The notes beneath the pieces were generated by a model. That model ran no database searches. It saw only the letters and a list, made by a program, of their open reading frames with translations, and was not told where the DNA came from. DNA of 64,000 nucleotides from Astropecten irregularis (taxonomy: Eukaryota; Echinodermata; Asteroidea; Paxillosida; Astropectinidae): the NCBI GenBank assembly GCA_963971285.1, contig OZ020256.1:5582501-5646500 (forward strand). The letters are read 5' to 3'. Below are positions 60,764 to 64,000 of this stretch, one piece after another; position 1 is the first letter of the stretch; each line of letters opens with the position of its first letter. The position numbers and the translations under genes are program-made.

Positions 60764-62693
60764 AGAGATGACGCTAAGCAACCTGACTATTACCAGTTCC
60801 ATTAGTTCGGTTTTGATATCCCAGTGTTCTACAGTTGGTTTCGCCGCTCTATTCATATCTGTTTCAAGTATAAATAGTCTTTTCTTCATTTCGAGTATTC
60901 GATATTTTTGTCCACTTGTTGATACTTATAAACTAAGGCCTGATATATAGGTTTATAGTGGTTTTATCCCTTGAAACCTCTTGATTGGCTGAGATCCAAA
61001 CGATGGTTCATTGACTAAGCCTAACATCGTTCGCAAAGAGTTGGCGACAAACACTTTAAATTTCAAATCATTGAGTTCCCCCAACAAAAACCCCATTAAC
61101 ATTAAATCCTCACATTGATATTTGGTTTGAATGCAGTTTCTGCACGGACTTGTTATCACACGTACCAGTATCTATGGCCCTGAACTTAATGAACACGGAA
61201 CGCGGTTAACGTGCACTTTTTTCTTTCTGTCACCCATATATTTTTATCTTTATGAGATATAATATCATATTGAAACTTAACCCGATTTCTGGGATGGAAT
61301 TGAAGGCTATATATGTCGAGTTAATTTTCTCACAGATGAAAAAATGTTTTCCCTCACTGTGTGTTGAAGAGCTATATAGCCTTTCCATCCGTGCATACGT
61401 GTTGACATTGCCGAGGGAATAAATAGGTTTAAGGTCGTATTGAAGCGGAAAGAATCGCCGCAATTCAATTTCGATGGTTGGTTGCAGATAAACCATTCAG
61501 AAGGTTAATTTCCAACCACACCATGATATACAGCGATGAGGAAGTTCTTGGCCAAGCGTTTCATTTTTTTGTCTTTTCTTTCACCTCTTCACAGAATGGT
61601 TTTTGATAATCATTTTCCCGCGCTTTTTAATTATTTTCCCGCCTTTTTTAAGATAATAGTATATACCATTGCGATAAGCCGTGCGTGTTTCCTGTAGTGT
61701 ATTTTTTTTATCGACCTTTGTATCTAAAGAAAAAAACCCCCCCTTGCTTTGAATCATAACATTGCGTCGATATGATATTTATCATCCTATATGCTTTTCG
61801 AGGAAAAAATAGTTTGGAAAGTTAATAAACGGTTTATTGGATAGCTAGGCCCACAGTATGGTCTTATTTTAATCAGACACTGTGCATTCCAGACGAGATC
61901 TGTGAGTGTTGGGGTCGCACACGATGTCTCATTATATCACAAGCCAAATCAAGATCCACGTCCAAGTGTAATGCAATAAACTGCGTGTGTATAGTGAAAT
62001 GAAGCGATCTGTATTTTCTTTTTTTATTAAGAAGTATCTTTCCACGTCAGAAATGGCGCCCCGGTGGTTTTAACTCGTAGACATTCGTCATAATATAACT
62101 CGCTGTATGTATATGAAGACAGGCTCTACAGTTTATTGTGTTTAGCACACTGATGGGGCGCTGGTTCTAATGTCGGCATATGGTAATTTGTACACAATGC
62201 AAATAGAGTTCGACAGCTGGTTCAATGCAAAAACCATGATATTATCGTCGCAGACAAAACTAGAATCGATGGTCATACTCTTTTTGTGAGAATTTTATGC
62301 TCAGCGTGTAATGAACCCGTAACATTATACAGGCGATATAGGCCCATTTTTAGGCTACGTTTAAAGACGTAGATTTATGCTATTGTTTTGTCATTTAGGG
62401 ATACTGCACATTGAAATGTTGTGAAGTACATGATTGTATTTAATGAATCGTGATATATTGTCATTTTTTACATAACTTTCTGCATGCCCCACAAGATGGC
62501 GCAACCGAGGGCGCCCTCGTGAGGCCGGTGAGAAATATAATATGGCCTGTTGATCATTTGGCCTATTTATCTTATCTTCGTGCCGGTCAATATAACGTTT
62601 TGAGCCATATTAGACAGGTCGGCTATAATTGGCTTGTGTCGTAGATGTGGAATATTCAGTCCGTGTCAGTGAGCAATTATATTCCCCATTCCT
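60764..62693. other. Long unique non-coding stretch
   Basis: About 1.9 kb with no recognised MITE, SINE or exon. It includes an AT-rich segment near 61.6 kb and a block at 61.9-62.3 kb with E-box (CAGCTGG) and GGTGGTTTTAACTC motifs. Function unknown. Confidence 0.3.
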
Positions 62694-62925
62694 TAAAGCT
62701 AACCTCATGGTTATGGTCAACTTGAGAAATACAGATTCATTGGCAAAAATATCAAGGAAGATACAATAACAGTCATCTGTGAAATTTCCAGTCCCATACA
62801 GTGCCCACGTTTTGCGAAAATGGTGAAAAACGGCCACAGTATTTTCAAATCTATTCACATGCAGGAATTTTGATCTCACCCAGAGATCAAAACTGTTTTT
62901 GGTCTTTGGTTGTACTCAAAATGTA
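62694..62925 (-). mobile_element. MITE-A-related fragment
   Basis: Worn left end (TTAAAGCTAACCTCATGG), then AGAAATACAGATTCATTGG, CAAGGAAGATACAATAAC and GATCTCACCCAGAGATC; the right part is lost. Confidence 0.5.
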
Positions 62926-63767
62926 TCTTAATCATTGCTGCACGCACACAGTTTACATTTTATACACTGGTCGTATGTCTGTCGCATTTCCATAAACATT
63001 GCTTTCCGAACGATGAAAAATCGCTCCTGAATCTGAACACAAGCCCAAGTATTCAGGTATGTTTTTCCGTTATACCAAAATGTATTGTAATGCACAACAT
63101 TATAGACCTACGCGAAGCGTATTGACAATGAAACTATCATTGGCGCACAGAGGTACAATAGAAAAGGTCATAAAGTCGTTTGCACTCGGAGGGCATTGGC
63201 TGTTTTCAAAGAAAGGGAAAAAATGGAAATGTATTATATTTGCTTTGGGACATTCGAACCTAGAGTTCTGATGTTTTTTTGTAGTCCCTCTTACCGTCTG
63301 CCTCGAATGAACAAATTCCCCCCCAAAAATGTATATTGTAAATTTTATGAGAATTGACTAGGCCTACTGTAAATTGCTTAATTGTGCCTGCATCCCAAAA
63401 TGGCTTGTAATTGTAATTGTAAATCGCCATACAGGTGGCTTTTTTTTTAATACCAAAAGCCATTATTATCATTATATTATTAGATGTAAATTAGCAGTTT
63501 AGCAATAATGCGCCAAGGTTGGTGGTCAGCTCTGCCGGTCAACAGTGACTGGCTGGACAGGCCAAAGCAAAGTCCGTCTGTATAGAGTCAACGCTTCAGT
63601 ATTACTGAAGAGAGGTGGTCATTTGGAGAGGTATTATTGCATGTATAATTAGCCGAGGCTACCACGCTAAAATGAACCCCAATTGACCTTAGTGCATAGG
63701 CAAACAAATTAAAGCTTTATCCCTGAGTATCTCGATCTTTCACGACGATACTGAACAAATTGTAGTT
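62926..63767. other. Non-coding stretch
   Basis: No shared repeat or exon recognised. Confidence 0.3.
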
Positions 63768-64000
63768 TGAGGGTACTATAATTTTTGGTAAAGTTGACAG
63801 AACAGATGCGGTCTGTTCTGTTCATAATTTGATTTGTCATGAAACAAAAACAAACCTGTGAAATGTTCAGCTCAATTGATCAGTGGAAACAGTTGGTATA
63901 ACAGCAAAAACCGTTGCAATTGTTATGTGAAATTGTAAGGTAATTGTAATTGTGAGGTTTTGTTCTCGGAGATCAAAGCTTTTTTCTGTCTTTTGTTTCA
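63768..64000 (+). mobile_element. MITE-B copy, cut by window end
   Basis: GGTACTATAATTTTTGGTAA, GACAGAACAG, TTCAGCTCAATTGATC and GGAGATCAAAGCTTTTTTC follow family B order. Confidence 0.5.

Overview
This window is animal nuclear DNA, not bacterial. Two genes are split by introns with textbook GT..AG junctions whose phases match at every joint, and most of the rest is short, non-autonomous transposable elements. I see no operons and no CRISPR array. The dense mix of short inverted-repeat elements (MITEs), tRNA-derived SINEs and single-copy intron-rich genes suggests an invertebrate deuterostome, perhaps an echinoderm or hemichordate. That placement rests on general repeat and gene texture and is low confidence. 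|| Layout. 1-3.4 kb: SINE end, foldbacks and MITEs. 3.79-11.34 kb (+): a complete ten-exon gene for a 498-residue SLC36-type proton-coupled amino acid transporter. A 348-bp mobile element sits just upstream, and a sister copy lies about 0.75 kb beyond the stop codon. 11.3-16.6 kb: 3' flank and repeats. 16.97-30.66 kb (+): a complete seven-exon gene for a 246-residue four-helix membrane protein of LAPTM4/5 type, with a proline-rich tail carrying two PPGY motifs. Its first intron is about 7.9 kb and packed with repeats. 30.7-64 kb: no complete gene. This part holds many MITEs, a GC-rich tandem array of about 94 bp units, an expanded AGGCTC hexamer inside a MITE end, two isolated first-exon/promoter candidates (33.93 kb and 56.6 kb) and several GC-rich non-repeat blocks. 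|| Gene roles. Both complete genes point to the endolysosomal membrane. The SLC36 protein has an acidic dileucine sorting motif near its N-terminus. LAPTM proteins reside in lysosomes, and their PY motifs recruit NEDD4-type ligases. They are separate transcription units in the same orientation, and co-regulation is not shown. || Repeats. The most striking pattern is a set of at least five sequence-distinct MITE families (called A to E here) that all begin TTAAAGG and end CCTTTAA, as expected for elements duplicating a TTAA target. Family A alone has about 19 copies or fragments. Three of its copies landed in the same kind of site, a GCTTAAGC-type palindrome supplied by another MITE family (F). 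Element H occurs twice, each copy flanked by an 11-bp direct repeat. Coordinates of repeat edges were read by eye and may be off by a few bases; diverged copies are less certain.
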